NCBI GenBank assembly: GCA_007119005.1
Contig: SKQM01000196.1
Span: 1-20,414 of the forward strand
From: Thioalkalivibrio sp.
GTDB taxonomy: Bacteria > Pseudomonadota > Gammaproteobacteria > Ectothiorhodospirales > Ectothiorhodospiraceae
DNA length: 20,414 bases
Direction of reading: 5' to 3'
Made by a program: the position numbers and the translations under genes. This document shows positions 13,821-20,414 of this stretch, one piece after another (the first letter of the stretch is position 1; each line of letters opens with the position of its first letter). The notes under the pieces were generated by a model. The model was not told where the DNA came from, ran no database searches, and saw only the letters and a list, made by a program, of their open reading frames with translations.

Positions 13821-14390
13821 CTACATGCGCTGGATGATGGTGAACGCGCCGCGCACGTCGCCTTCCGAATAACCGACGGCCTGATCCGCGGGGTACAGCC
13901 GTTCCAGTGCGTGCTGGATATCGCCACCCAGTTCGGTGCCGTGGCAGGTCAGGCAGAGGCCGGCCGTGGGAATCGCCCGCATGAAGCGGAACACCTGCTC
14001 GTCGCCGTCCTCGACGATCTCATACCGCGACAGCTCGGAAGCGGGGACGCCCTGCGCACGCCTGGCGTCGAAGTCCTCGAGCACCGCCCGTTCCCACTCG
14101 TCCGGCGCGTTGTCGGGGTTGCGCAGCTTGAGGCTGGTGCGCCCGACGCTCCAGCCCGTCTCGGCGGAGAGATCCTCGGCGATTTCGGGGGCTCGCTGAC
14201 GGCAGACGTCGATCGCCTTGGGTGGTCCACCCTCCTGCATCGCCTCCATCAGGTGACCCTGCAGCGTCGATGCGAACGTCTGAATGGCGGCCTGGCTAGC
14301 CGCGATGCGTTCATCGACGAACTCCGCCTGGGCCGGGGCAAAGGCGGCGAGAGCGAATGCAATGGGAAGCAACTTCCATCTGTTCATCAT
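13821..14390 (-). CDS. Exported DUF3365/Tll0287-like c-type haem protein
   Basis: A 189-residue protein with a Sec signal peptide (A-Q-A at 20-22, cleavage before E23) and one c-type haem motif, C146-L-T-C-H150, near the C-terminus. The long helical N-terminal part, including A-I-D-V-C-R-Q-R-A-P-E-I-A and the T-S-L-K-L-R-N-P-x-N-x-P-D-x-W-E segment (85-100), is characteristic of the DUF3365/Tll0287-like family. The Tll0287 structure is a haem-bearing PAS-like fold proposed as a redox or gas sensor. C63 is an additional conserved-looking cysteine. The protein would lie in the periplasm. The start is one of two adjacent ATGs (14390, 14387) behind GAGG; an open frame continues to 14600 without signal-like features. 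It has its own promoter and terminator and precedes the LOV gene. Confidence 0.85.
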   Translation of the reverse strand: MMNRWKLLPIAFALAAFAPAQAEFVDERIAASQAAIQTFASTLQGHLMEAMQEGGPPKAIDVCRQRAPEIAEDLSAETGWSVGRTSLKLRNPDNAPDEWERAVLEDFDARRAQGVPASELSRYEIVEDGDEQVFRFMRAIPTAGLCLTCHGTELGGDIQHALERLYPADQAVGYSEGDVRGAFTIIQRM

Positions 14391-14422
14391 GTAGGCCCTC
14401 ATCTGGTCGCGTTCTGCCAGCG

Positions 14423-14440
14423 TGTACAGCAGTTGTACAG
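14423..14440. promoter_or_regulatory. Tandem TGTACA palindromes, candidate operator
   Basis: Two copies of TGTACAG (14423-14429 and 14434-14440) are spaced 11 bp start to start, one helical turn. Each hexamer TGTACA is itself a palindrome. They lie between the putative -10 and the haem-protein ATG, one over the expected transcription start, which suits a repressor. From memory, the MerR-family light regulators LitR/CarH use TGTACA-type half-sites, but with a longer spacing, so the regulator is unknown. Confidence 0.45.
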
Positions 14441-14469
14441 ATATTGCATCGGAAGCCGCAGGTTTGCAA
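14441..14469 (-). promoter_or_regulatory. Candidate sigma-70 promoter of the haem-protein gene
   Basis: On the minus strand TTGCAA (14469-14464) and CAATAT (14446-14441) are separated by 17 bp and match the -35 and -10 consensus at 4 and 3 of 6 positions. The expected start is near 14434, inside a TGTACA palindrome, about 45 bases before the ATG. Confidence 0.35.
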
Positions 14470-14619
14470 GGCGTCGGGTGCGGTCCCCGTTGCCCAGTCC
14501 CACAGGTCATTCCGCGAGCCCAGTACACTACGGACATCCTGGCATTACCGCAATGCCTGCCCGATGTTGCCGGACCAATGATGCGGTCTTCGACACACAC
14601 ATCTGTCTGCGGTGCGGCG

Positions 14620-15171
14620 TCACGGCTTTCGCTCTCCCTCGCGGCGGAGTAGCACGTAGACCGCCCCGGTTCCGCCGTGGGCCGGCAGTGCTGAGCAGAA
14701 CGCGAGGACGTCGTCGCGCTGCCGCAGCCAGTGATCCAGCAGCCCCTTCAGCACCGGTCCCTGCTGACGGGACCGCAGGCCCTTGCCGTGCACGACACGC
14801 ACGCAGAGGTGTCCGGCGGCGCGCGCCTCGCCGAGGAATGCGGCGACGGTCCTGCGCGCCTCGCCGGCGAACAGTCCGTGCAGGTCCAGTTCTTCCTGGA
14901 CCCGGTACTGGCCGCGCCTCAGATTGCGGAATACCCGGCGGCTGACGCCGGGTCGGACGAAACGCAGTTCATCCCCCGGCTGCAGGTCGGTGGCATTCAC
15001 CGGATCGCTGAGGAGATCGTGCAGCACGGCGACCTCGTCCTCGCGCCGCTTCACTGCTCGCGCGGCGGGGGCCGGCGGGCGGACGTCGGCGCGATCGTGC
15101 TCCAGGCGCCGGACCTCGCCGATCGCGCGCAGGAAGTGTCCGATGTCGTTGGGGTCTTCGTCCGATTTCAT
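14620..15171 (-). CDS. Smr-domain protein (SmrA/YdaL-like putative endonuclease)
   Basis: A 183-residue stand-alone Smr protein. The Smr domain occupies about 93-178, with E-L-D-L-H-G (94-99), the catalytic-type loop V-V-H-G-K-G (126-131) followed by L-R-S, and the terminal G-G-T-G-A-V-Y-V-L-L (166-175). The N-terminal 90 residues are charged and end in a basic R-N-L-R-R-G-Q-Y-R segment typical of proteobacterial Smr proteins. Stand-alone Smr proteins nick or cleave DNA or RNA in vitro; some act in ribosome rescue. It diverges from surE with 143 bases between them. The ribosome binding site is weak. It lies upstream of the haem-protein gene on the same strand, about 230 bases away, so co-transcription is unlikely given the separate candidate promoter. 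Confidence 0.9.
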   Translation of the reverse strand: MKSDEDPNDIGHFLRAIGEVRRLEHDRADVRPPAPAARAVKRREDEVAVLHDLLSDPVNATDLQPGDELRFVRPGVSRRVFRNLRRGQYRVQEELDLHGLFAGEARRTVAAFLGEARAAGHLCVRVVHGKGLRSRQQGPVLKGLLDHWLRQRDDVLAFCSALPAHGGTGAVYVLLRREGERKP

Positions 15172-15277
15172 CCGCTGTCCCGTGGCCTGAGGAGTGGGCT
15201 AACTGGCGGAACAGGCCGGGCCGAGCACAGCGCATACCGCCTGTCGCGCCGGATTCGGTGCGCGGCCGATCGTTTCC

Positions 15278-15285
15278 AGTATATT
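15278..15285. promoter_or_regulatory. Overlapping -10 elements in the smr/surE divergent region
   Basis: The plus strand carries TATATT (15280-15285), 29 bases before the surE ATG. The minus strand reads TATACT over 15283-15278, facing smr. A shared AT-rich core in an otherwise GC-rich gap suggests a bidirectional promoter, but no good -35 hexamer is seen on either side. Confidence 0.3.
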
Positions 15286-15314
15286 AGGCGGCTCCATCCC
15301 CCGTTTGTTCGCCC

Positions 15315-16073
15315 ATGCGTATCCTGGTCAGCAATGATGACGGCATCCACGCGCCCGGCATTCAGTGCCTGGCCCGCCACCTCCGCGACGTCGCGGAGGT
15401 GCGTGTGGTCGCGCCGGATCGTGACCGCAGCGGCGCGAGCAACAGCCTGACTCTCGTGCATCCGCTGCGTGCCCAGCACCTGGAGAACGGAGACATCGGA
15501 GTGGACGGCACACCCACCGACTGTGTGCATCTCGCGATCACCGGCCTGCTCGAACGCGAACCGGATCTGGTGATCTCCGGAATCAACGCAGGCGCCAACC
15601 TGGGCGACGACGTGCTGTATTCGGGGACGGTTGCCGCGGCGATGGAGGGGCGTTTCCTCGGCCTGCCCGCGATCGCGGTGTCGCTCATCGGTCCGCGCAC
15701 GCAGCATTACGATGCCGCCGCACGGGTGGTGCTGAACCTGCTCGACCGGCTGCACCGGGTGCCGTTGCCGGCGGCGACCATCCTGAACGTGAATGTCCCG
15801 GATCTGCCCTTCGACCAGATCAAGGGCGTGCAGGCGACAAGGCTCGGCCATCGGCACAAGTCAGAGTCGGTGGTGCAGACGACCGATCCGCGCGGTCGGC
15901 CGATCTATTGGGTTGGGCCGGCCGGACCCGAACAGGATGCAGGCCCGGGTACGGATTTCTTCGCGGTGCGCGAGGGCTTCGTGTCGGTGACGCCGATCCA
16001 GGTGGACCTGACCCAGTTCGAGGCGATTGATACCGTGGGCCGTTGGCTGGAGGGCGATGCCAGTGGCGATTGA
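15315..16073 (+). CDS. surE: 5'/3'-nucleotidase SurE
   Basis: A 252-residue SurE phosphatase, which dephosphorylates nucleoside 5'- and 3'-monophosphates and supports stationary-phase survival. The metal-binding residues are D8 and D9 in S-N-D-D-G, S39 in R-S-G-A-S-N-S, and N91 in [13 protein letters not shown], followed by Y-S-G-T-V-A-A-A (102-109). The length fits the family (E. coli 253). It is the first gene of the surE-pcm-yqaA-nlpD-rpoS run and overlaps pcm by 17 bases. No clear Shine-Dalgarno sequence precedes the ATG; a candidate -10 lies at 15280, which would give a leader of only about 22 bases. Confidence 0.97.
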   Translation: MRILVSNDDGIHAPGIQCLARHLRDVAEVRVVAPDRDRSGASNSLTLVHPLRAQHLENGDIGVDGTPTDCVHLAITGLLEREPDLVISGINAGANLGDDVLYSGTVAAAMEGRFLGLPAIAVSLIGPRTQHYDAAARVVLNLLDRLHRVPLPAATILNVNVPDLPFDQIKGVQATRLGHRHKSESVVQTTDPRGRPIYWVGPAGPEQDAGPGTDFFAVREGFVSVTPIQVDLTQFEAIDTVGRWLEGDASGD

Positions 16074-16728
16074 CATCCTCGGGGCAGGCCTGACCTCGCA
16101 ACGTGCACGCGACCGGCTGGTGAAACAGCTCGCAGACCTCGGGATCCGCGACACCGCAGTGCTGGAGGCGATCCGGCAGGTCCCCCGGCACCTGTTCGTG
16201 GAGGAGGCACTTGTGCACCGCGCCTACGAGAACATCGCTCTCCCGATCGGCTACAAGCAGACCGTGTCACAGCCGTTCATCGTCGCGCGCATGACCGAGG
16301 CACTGCTCGAGGGTGGTCCCGTCCACACCGTGCTCGAGGTGGGCTCCGGGTCCGGCTACCAGGCCGCGGTGCTTGCGCATCTGGTCGACCGGGTGTATTC
16401 GGTGGAACGGATCCGGGCCCTGAGCCGCTCCGCCCGCGAGCTGCTCACCCGTCTGAGGATCAACAACGTCAGCCTGCTGCACGGCGATGGAGCGCAGGGC
16501 TGGCCCGCCAAGGCGCCCTTCGACGGCATCCTGCTGACCGCCGCACCGCGCGAGGTGCCCCACGAGCTGCTGACGCAGCTGGCGCCGGGGGGCAGGCTGG
16601 TTGCGCCGGTGGAGGGCGTCGACGGGCGCCAGCAGCTCGTGCGTTACACCCACACCGCCGAGGCCTTCGTGCGGGACCTGCTCGACACGGTCTGTTTCGT
16701 GCCGATGCTGTCGGGAGCGGAACATTGA
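16057..16728 (+). CDS. pcm: Protein-L-isoaspartate O-methyltransferase
   Basis: A 223-residue PCMT that methylates L-isoaspartyl residues in aged proteins using S-adenosylmethionine, starting their repair. The signature is complete: G-Y-K-Q-T-V-S71-Q-P-F-I-V-A-R-M-T around the active site, SAM-binding motif [11 protein letters not shown] (92-101), and L-T-A-A-P-R-E-V-P post-motif. Two starts are possible: ATG 16057, 3 bases after GGAGG, and GTG 16063, 9 bases after it. ATG is given here. The gene overlaps surE upstream and its stop overlaps the TTG start of yqaA downstream, so expression with surE and rpoS is likely tied together, as known in E. coli. Confidence 0.95.
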   Translation: MPVAIDILGAGLTSQRARDRLVKQLADLGIRDTAVLEAIRQVPRHLFVEEALVHRAYENIALPIGYKQTVSQPFIVARMTEALLEGGPVHTVLEVGSGSGYQAAVLAHLVDRVYSVERIRALSRSARELLTRLRINNVSLLHGDGAQGWPAKAPFDGILLTAAPREVPHELLTQLAPGGRLVAPVEGVDGRQQLVRYTHTAEAFVRDLLDTVCFVPMLSGAEH

Positions 16729-17309
16729 GGATCTTCGAGCCACTTTACGACCGCGTGATGGAATGGTCGCGTCACCGCCATGCGACGCGTTACCTGGCGG
16801 GACTTTCCTTCGCCGAGTCCTCGTTCTTTCCGGTGCCGCCCGATGTGATGCTGGCGCCGATGGCCGCGGCGCGGCCGCGGGAGGCATTGCGGCTGGCGGC
16901 GCTCACGACGCTGTTCTCGGTGCTGGGTGGGGTTCTCGGCTACGTGATCGGGGCGCTTGCTTTCGAGCTCGTGTCACCGTGGATCAGCGACATGGGGCAT
17001 GGTGACAACCTGGAGCTGGCCAAGGAGTGGTTCGCGGTCTGGGGTGTCTGGGTGGTGCTGATCGCCGGCTTCTCACCGATACCCTACAAGCTGTTCACGG
17101 TGACGGCTGGTGCACTGGCAATGCCGCTGCTGCCCTTCGTGATCGCCTCGGCGCTGGGTCGGGGCGCCCGCTTCTTCGCCGTCGGGCTGCTGATGGCCTG
17201 GCTGGGCCCGCACGCGGACCGACACCTGCGTCCGTACATGGAACGTCTCGGTTGGCTCTCGGTCTTCCTGTTGGCGGCGGCCATCATTATCTTCACCCTC
17301 ATGGACTGA
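16725..17309 (+). CDS. yqaA: YqaA family membrane protein (DedA/VTT-like)
   Basis: A 194-residue integral membrane protein of the YqaA branch of the DedA/VTT (SNARE-associated) superfamily. The signature region A-E-S-S-F-F-P-V-P-P-D-V-M-L-A-P (30-45) forms a re-entrant loop. Several hydrophobic segments follow, with G-F-S-P-I-P-Y-K-L-F-T-V (114-125) as the second loop and G-R-G-A-R-F near 144-149. DedA-type proteins translocate or scramble lipids, some acting on undecaprenyl phosphate or phosphatidylethanolamine; the YqaA substrate is unknown. The start is TTG 16725, overlapping the pcm stop (TTGA) with GGGAG 7 bases before it. The frame has no better ATG upstream. Its stop overlaps the nlpD ATG by one base. 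Confidence 0.9.
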   Translation: MRIFEPLYDRVMEWSRHRHATRYLAGLSFAESSFFPVPPDVMLAPMAAARPREALRLAALTTLFSVLGGVLGYVIGALAFELVSPWISDMGHGDNLELAKEWFAVWGVWVVLIAGFSPIPYKLFTVTAGALAMPLLPFVIASALGRGARFFAVGLLMAWLGPHADRHLRPYMERLGWLSVFLLAAAIIIFTLMD

Positions 17310-18094
17310 TGCGTCCGGTACATCTCCTCTTCGGGATCATGCTCGGCTTCGCGACGGCCCTGTCCTCGGGCTGCGCGACGCGCGCGCCCGGCACCCCGAC
17401 GGCAACGGCACCGGGCAGCGCCCCGGCCACGCACGTGGTGCGCCGCGACGAGACGCTGTACCGGATCGCAACGCGGCATGGCCTGGACTGGCGGGATGTC
17501 GCAAGACGCAATGGCATCGGCCCGCCGTACCTGATCTATCCAGGACAGCGGATTCGACTCGCCGGGGCAGCACCGATGACGGGAGGCGCGGCGTCGACCG
17601 CGCCTGCTCCGGCTCCGAGGCCGGCAACGGTGCCGCCCGCGCCTGCGCGTCCGGCGCCAAGCCCGCCTGTCGCGGCTGCACCACCGCCACGCCCGGCATC
17701 AGGCCCGGTCGCCGCGACGGGTGCACCCCAGTGGCAGTGGCCGTCCGACGGTCCGGTGATTCGCGGCTTCAGCAACAGCGCGATGACCCGCCGCGGCATC
17801 GCCATCGGCGGGCAGCGCGGGGACGACGTCCGCGCGGCGTCCAGTGGCGAGGTGGTATATGCCGGAAGTGGACTGGTCGGTTATGGCCGGCTTATCATCA
17901 TCAAACACGATGCCCGTTTCATCAGTGCTTACGGGCACAACGAGGAATTGCTGGTGCGCGAAGGTCAGAGCGTGCGCACCGGCGAACGAATCGCCCGTCT
18001 GGGCGATTCCGGGGCGGATCGGCCCATGCTGCACTTTGAAATCCGGCTCGATGGTGCGCCCGTCGATCCGACGCGTTATCTTCCCCGGCGTTAG
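17309..18094 (+). CDS. nlpD: NlpD-like lipoprotein, LysM plus degenerate LytM domain
   Basis: A 261-residue outer-membrane lipoprotein. The lipobox is L-S-S-G-C22. A LysM peptidoglycan-binding domain covers about 41-84 (V-V-R-R-D-E-T-L-Y-R-I-A), followed by a Pro/Ala-rich linker (97-140) and a LytM/M23 domain (141-258). The first metal-binding His and Asp of active M23 peptidases are replaced (R162 and A166 in R-R-G-I-A-I), while H210 and H242 remain. E. coli NlpD has the same kind of degenerate site and works by activating the amidase AmiC during division, so an activator role is inferred. The E. coli rpoS main promoter lies inside nlpD; a similar arrangement is plausible here but not demonstrated by a clear motif. 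Confidence 0.93.
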   Translation: MRPVHLLFGIMLGFATALSSGCATRAPGTPTATAPGSAPATHVVRRDETLYRIATRHGLDWRDVARRNGIGPPYLIYPGQRIRLAGAAPMTGGAASTAPAPAPRPATVPPAPARPAPSPPVAAAPPPRPASGPVAATGAPQWQWPSDGPVIRGFSNSAMTRRGIAIGGQRGDDVRAASSGEVVYAGSGLVGYGRLIIIKHDARFISAYGHNEELLVREGQSVRTGERIARLGDSGADRPMLHFEIRLDGAPVDPTRYLPRR

Positions 18095-18126
18095 ATGCCG
18101 GCGTTCAGATGGAGAAGTTCCGGCCG

Positions 18127-19161
18127 ATGTCCTCACAGAACCGATTCCGGAAGCAGATACCCCACGAGTTGACGGAGGCCGAGACGGACCTGGCTCCCAA
18201 AGACGATGCGGATCAGGCCGGGGCTGAGCTTGGCCTGGATTCCGAGGATGAGGAACGTCTGGCCGAAGAAGAGACGGTTCTGGTCAGTACGGTGGATCGC
18301 ATTCAGCACGATGCCGGGCCAGCCGAACTCGACGCCATCCAGCTCTACCTGCGCGACATCGAGTTTCGGCCGCTGCTGACCCCGGAGGAAGAGGTTTACT
18401 TCGCTCGCCTGGCGCGTGCGGGGGATCCCAAAGGCCGCCAGCGCATGATCGAGTGCAACCTGCGGCTGGTGGTGAAGATCGCGCGCCGGTACATGAATCG
18501 CGGGCTCGCCCTGCTGGACCTGATCGAGGAGGGCAATCTCGGCCTGATGCACGCGGTCGAGAAGTTCGACCCGGAGCGCGGGTTCCGCTTTTCCACGTAC
18601 GCGACCTGGTGGATCCGGCAGACCATCGAACGCGCACTGATGAACCAGGCGCGCACCATCCGGATCCCGGTGCACGTGAGCAAGGAACTGCGCGCCCAGA
18701 GCAAGGTCTCCCGGGGCATGATGCAGGAACTGGGGCGGGAGCCCACCGAGGAGGAATTGGCGACGCGCATGGGCAAGCCTGTCGGCGAGATCCAGAAGCT
18801 GCGGGCGATGTCGGAGCCGTCGACGTCGATCGATATCGCCGTGGGCCCCGACGGGGACCGTTCACTGACCGAGATCCTTCCCGACGAGAACTCCGCGGGT
18901 CCTTCAGCACTGCTGGAAGACGAGGACATCCGCAACCTGGTCGCCGCGTGGCTCGAGGAACTGGACCAGAAGCAGCGTGAGGTGCTGGTCCGGCGCTTTG
19001 GCCTGCATGGCTTCGAGCGCTGCACGCTGGAGCAGGTGGGCGCCGAGATCGGGGTGACGCGGGAACGGGTCCGGCAGATCCAGATGGAGGCGCTGAAGCG
19101 GCTGCGCCGACTGCTGCGCGCCCGAGGCCTGTCGGAGGACGTACTGCTGCCCCGTTCCTGA
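18127..19161 (+). CDS. rpoS: RNA polymerase sigma factor RpoS
   Basis: A 344-residue group 2 sigma factor, the general stress and stationary-phase sigma. It has an acidic N-terminus, region 1.2 (about 68-105, D-A-I-Q-L-Y-L-R-D-I), region 2 (about 109-177) with L-D-L-I-E-E-G-N-L-G-L-M-H-A-V-E-K-F-D and R-F-S-T-Y-A-T-W-W-I-R-Q, region 3, and region 4 (about 275-330) with the helix-turn-helix T-L-E-Q-V-G-A-E-I-G-V-T-R-E-R-V-R-Q-I. Linkage to nlpD separates it from RpoD and RpoH. ATG 18127 is favoured over in-frame ATG 18109 because GGAGAA (18111-18116) lies 10 bases before it and nothing resembling a ribosome binding site precedes 18109. It ends the surE operon. Confidence 0.96.
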   Translation: MSSQNRFRKQIPHELTEAETDLAPKDDADQAGAELGLDSEDEERLAEEETVLVSTVDRIQHDAGPAELDAIQLYLRDIEFRPLLTPEEEVYFARLARAGDPKGRQRMIECNLRLVVKIARRYMNRGLALLDLIEEGNLGLMHAVEKFDPERGFRFSTYATWWIRQTIERALMNQARTIRIPVHVSKELRAQSKVSRGMMQELGREPTEEELATRMGKPVGEIQKLRAMSEPSTSIDIAVGPDGDRSLTEILPDENSAGPSALLEDEDIRNLVAAWLEELDQKQREVLVRRFGLHGFERCTLEQVGAEIGVTRERVRQIQMEALKRLRRLLRARGLSEDVLLPRS

Positions 19162-19169
19162 ACCGGGGC
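19149..19169. terminator. Hairpin overlapping the rpoS stop codon
   Basis: GCCCCG (19149-19154) pairs with CGGGGC (19164-19169) around a 9-base loop that contains the rpoS stop. Only 8 bases separate rpoS from the convergent Mth938-like gene, so this could act in both directions. No T-tract follows. Confidence 0.35.
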
Positions 19170-19544
19170 TCAGGAATCGACGATCAGGGCGGCCGCCACG
19201 GTGCGCCCCTCGGCGACAATCAGGTTATACGTCCGGCACGCCGCCGCAGTGTCCATGATCTCGATGCCCCAGGGTTCCATCCGCAGTTCGCGCCACACGG
19301 CGCGGGCGGGGAAGACCTGCCTCGAGCCGGTGCCGAGCAGCAGAATCTCGGGAGGGCGCGCGCGGATCCACTCGAGATCCTCGACCCGGAGTTGCGCGGC
19401 ATCGCTGACCGGCCAGGATGGAAGAACGGCTTCGGGGCGAAGGATCAGGCTTGCCGAGTAGCGCACTCCGTTCACGGCCACGTGGTCGGGCGCGTAGCCG
19501 GTGACCATGTGCTGTTCTTCGCCGTTGATCTGCGTGATCTGCAT
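19170..19544 (-). CDS. Mth938-like domain protein (DUF498 family)
   Basis: A 124-residue single-domain protein of the Mth938-like/DUF498 family, related to mitochondrial complex I assembly factor NDUFAF3. Family features are the central strand and turn [16 protein letters not shown] (64-79), then [15 protein letters not shown] (93-107) and the closing V-A-A-A-L-I-V. The bacterial role is not established. It is convergent with rpoS and divergent from alaC. The ATG at 19544 lacks a clear ribosome binding site; an in-frame ATG at 19508 (M13) is possible, but the first 12 residues look like a genuine first strand. Confidence 0.85.
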   Translation of the reverse strand: MQITQINGEEQHMVTGYAPDHVAVNGVRYSASLILRPEAVLPSWPVSDAAQLRVEDLEWIRARPPEILLLGTGSRQVFPARAVWRELRMEPWGIEIMDTAAACRTYNLIVAEGRTVAAALIVDS

Positions 19545-19666
19545 GCGGCCAAACTAAAGGCATAAGCCGATCGCGGCAAGCAGCCCTGAATCCGGGGGGA
19601 TTGGCCGTCGCCAGCCGTGTGCCGCGCACGCTCGTTGCCGTCACCAGGGGCGGTTCCGCATTCGCG

Positions 19667-19693
19667 TTGACAGGCGTTTCGACGGGTTATACT
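19667..19693 (+). promoter_or_regulatory. Candidate alaC promoter with a short spacer
   Basis: A perfect -35 TTGACA (19667-19672) and a 5-of-6 -10 TATACT (19688-19693) face alaC. They are separated by 15 bp, two short of the optimum. The expected start, near 19700, would give a leader of about 65 bases. Confidence 0.55.
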
Positions 19694-19706
19694 TTGATCC
19701 GTTTTC

Positions 19707-19738
19707 GCCGCATGGGGCGGCTGCCCCGGTTCGGCGGC
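19707..19738 (+). promoter_or_regulatory. Nested hairpin in the alaC leader
   Basis: GGGGC (19714-19718) pairs with GCCCC (19723-19727) around a 4-base loop, and GCCGC (19707-19711) pairs with GCGGC (19734-19738) outside it across an internal loop. The structure ends 15 bases before the AGGA ribosome binding site. It matches no riboswitch class I recognise. Confidence 0.4.
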
Positions 19739-19765
19739 CCCCACACACGACCCAGGAAGCCACCC

Positions 19766-20414
19766 GTGACCGACGTCTTTCCCCGCATCGAGCGCCTGCC
19801 GCCCTACGTCTTCAACATCGTGAACCAGTTGAAGGCCGAGGCCCGAGCTCGTGGCGAGGACATCATCGACTTCGGCATGGGCAATCCGGACCAGCCGACA
19901 CCCCAGCACATCGTGGACAAGCTGGTCGAGGTCGCCCAGCGCGGGGATACGCACCGGTATTCGGTGTCCAAGGGGATTCCCCGGCTGCGCCGCGCGATCA
20001 CCCGCTGGTACAAGTCCCAGTTCGACGTGGATCTGGATCCCGAGACCGAGGCGATCGTGACCATCGGCTCCAAGGAAGGTCTGGCGCACCTGGCGCTGGC
20101 GATCCTCGGACCCGGGGACGCGGTGCTGGTGCCGAACCCTGCCTATCCGATTCACCCCTACGGTTGCGTGATCGCCGGGGCGGACGTGCGCCACGTGCCG
20201 CTGACGCCCGATGTGGATTTCTTCGCCGAGCTGCACCGGGCGATCCAGGATTCGTGGCCGCGGCCGAAGATGCTGATCCTGAACTTTCCCGCCAACCCGA
20301 CCACCCAGTGCGTGGACCTGAACTTTTTCGAGCAGGTGGTGGAAATCTGCCGGGAGTACCACATCTGGCTGGTGCACGACATCGCCTACGCGGAGATCGT
20401 TTTCGATGGTTACA
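19766..20414 (+). CDS. alaC: Alanine-synthesising aminotransferase AlaC (partial, C-terminus beyond window)
   Basis: The frame from GTG 19766 stays open to the window end, giving 216 codons of a class I/II PLP-dependent aminotransferase. The N-terminus [12 protein letters not shown] and the stretch [12 protein letters not shown] are typical of the AlaC (YfdZ) group, which makes alanine from pyruvate with glutamate. PLP-fold features seen are [30 protein letters not shown] and N-F-P-A-N-P-T-T-Q. The H-D-I-A-Y-A-E segment holds the Asp that contacts the PLP ring nitrogen; the PLP lysine lies beyond the window. AGGA 8 bases before GTG supports the start. In related bacteria alaC often precedes hom and thrC; that cannot be checked here. 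Confidence 0.9.
   Translation, partial: MTDVFPRIERLPPYVFNIVNQLKAEARARGEDIIDFGMGNPDQPTPQHIVDKLVEVAQRGDTHRYSVSKGIPRLRRAITRWYKSQFDVDLDPETEAIVTIGSKEGLAHLALAILGPGDAVLVPNPAYPIHPYGCVIAGADVRHVPLTPDVDFFAELHRAIQDSWPRPKMLILNFPANPTTQCVDLNFFEQVVEICREYHIWLVHDIAYAEIVFDGY

Noticed and set aside
19472..20377. A 301-codon open frame on the minus strand opposite alaC
   Set aside because: It runs antisense through a clear aminotransferase and the Mth938-like start. Its sequence has no domain pattern and reflects high-GC codon bias.
1..20414. Search for CRISPR arrays, transposases, integrases, toxin-antitoxin pairs, tRNA and rRNA genes
   Set aside because: No regularly spaced repeats, terminal inverted repeats, recombinase motifs, small paired toxin genes or RNA-gene landmarks were seen by eye.

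Overview
This 20.4 kb window is a gene-dense, G+C-rich (roughly two-thirds G+C by eye) stretch of a gammaproteobacterial chromosome. The order surE-pcm-yqaA-nlpD-rpoS, the pair yoaA-tsaB, a PBP1b gene with a UB2H-type region, and RpoS itself all point to Gammaproteobacteria. The composition and gene mix would suit a free-living lineage such as the Ectothiorhodospiraceae (Thioalkalivibrio-like), but that placement is inference. I see no rRNA, tRNA, CRISPR array, insertion sequence, integrase or prophage gene. The window is mostly core chromosome with small lineage-specific insertions.

Layout. 1-1236 (minus): first codons of a probable class I fumarase, a nucleoside deaminase and SufE. 1391-2845 (plus): an orphan ParA-type ATPase and MogA. 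2879-6481 (minus): an envelope cluster (DUF302-like exported protein, NlpC/P60 lipoprotein, DUF4412-like exported protein) and a two-domain APH-like/P-loop kinase. 6584-13160 (plus): five overlapping genes, mrcB (PBP1b), an LpoP-like TPR lipoprotein, a DinG/YoaA Fe-S helicase, tsaB and truD. 13194-15171 (minus): a short LOV-type flavin photoreceptor candidate, an exported DUF3365/Tll0287-like haem-binding protein with its own terminator and a promoter overlapped by two TGTACA palindromes, and an Smr-domain protein. 15315-19161 (plus): surE-pcm-yqaA-nlpD-rpoS. 19170-19544 (minus): an Mth938-like protein. 19766-end (plus): the first 216 codons of alaC.

How the genes fit together. Two long plus-strand operons use stop/start overlaps throughout. 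The first couples cell-wall synthesis (PBP1b with a probable lipoprotein activator) to a helicase and two tRNA-modification enzymes (t6A, pseudouridine-13). The second is the stationary-phase and repair cluster ending in RpoS. In many gammaproteobacteria truD lies directly before surE. Here a three-gene minus-strand block separates them, and it holds the most unusual content of the window: a putative blue-light sensor next to a putative haem sensor.

I do not see a clearly new multi-gene defence or mobile system. The best leads are the LOV/haem pair with its TGTACA operator, the LpoP-like gene, and the three-gene envelope cluster.
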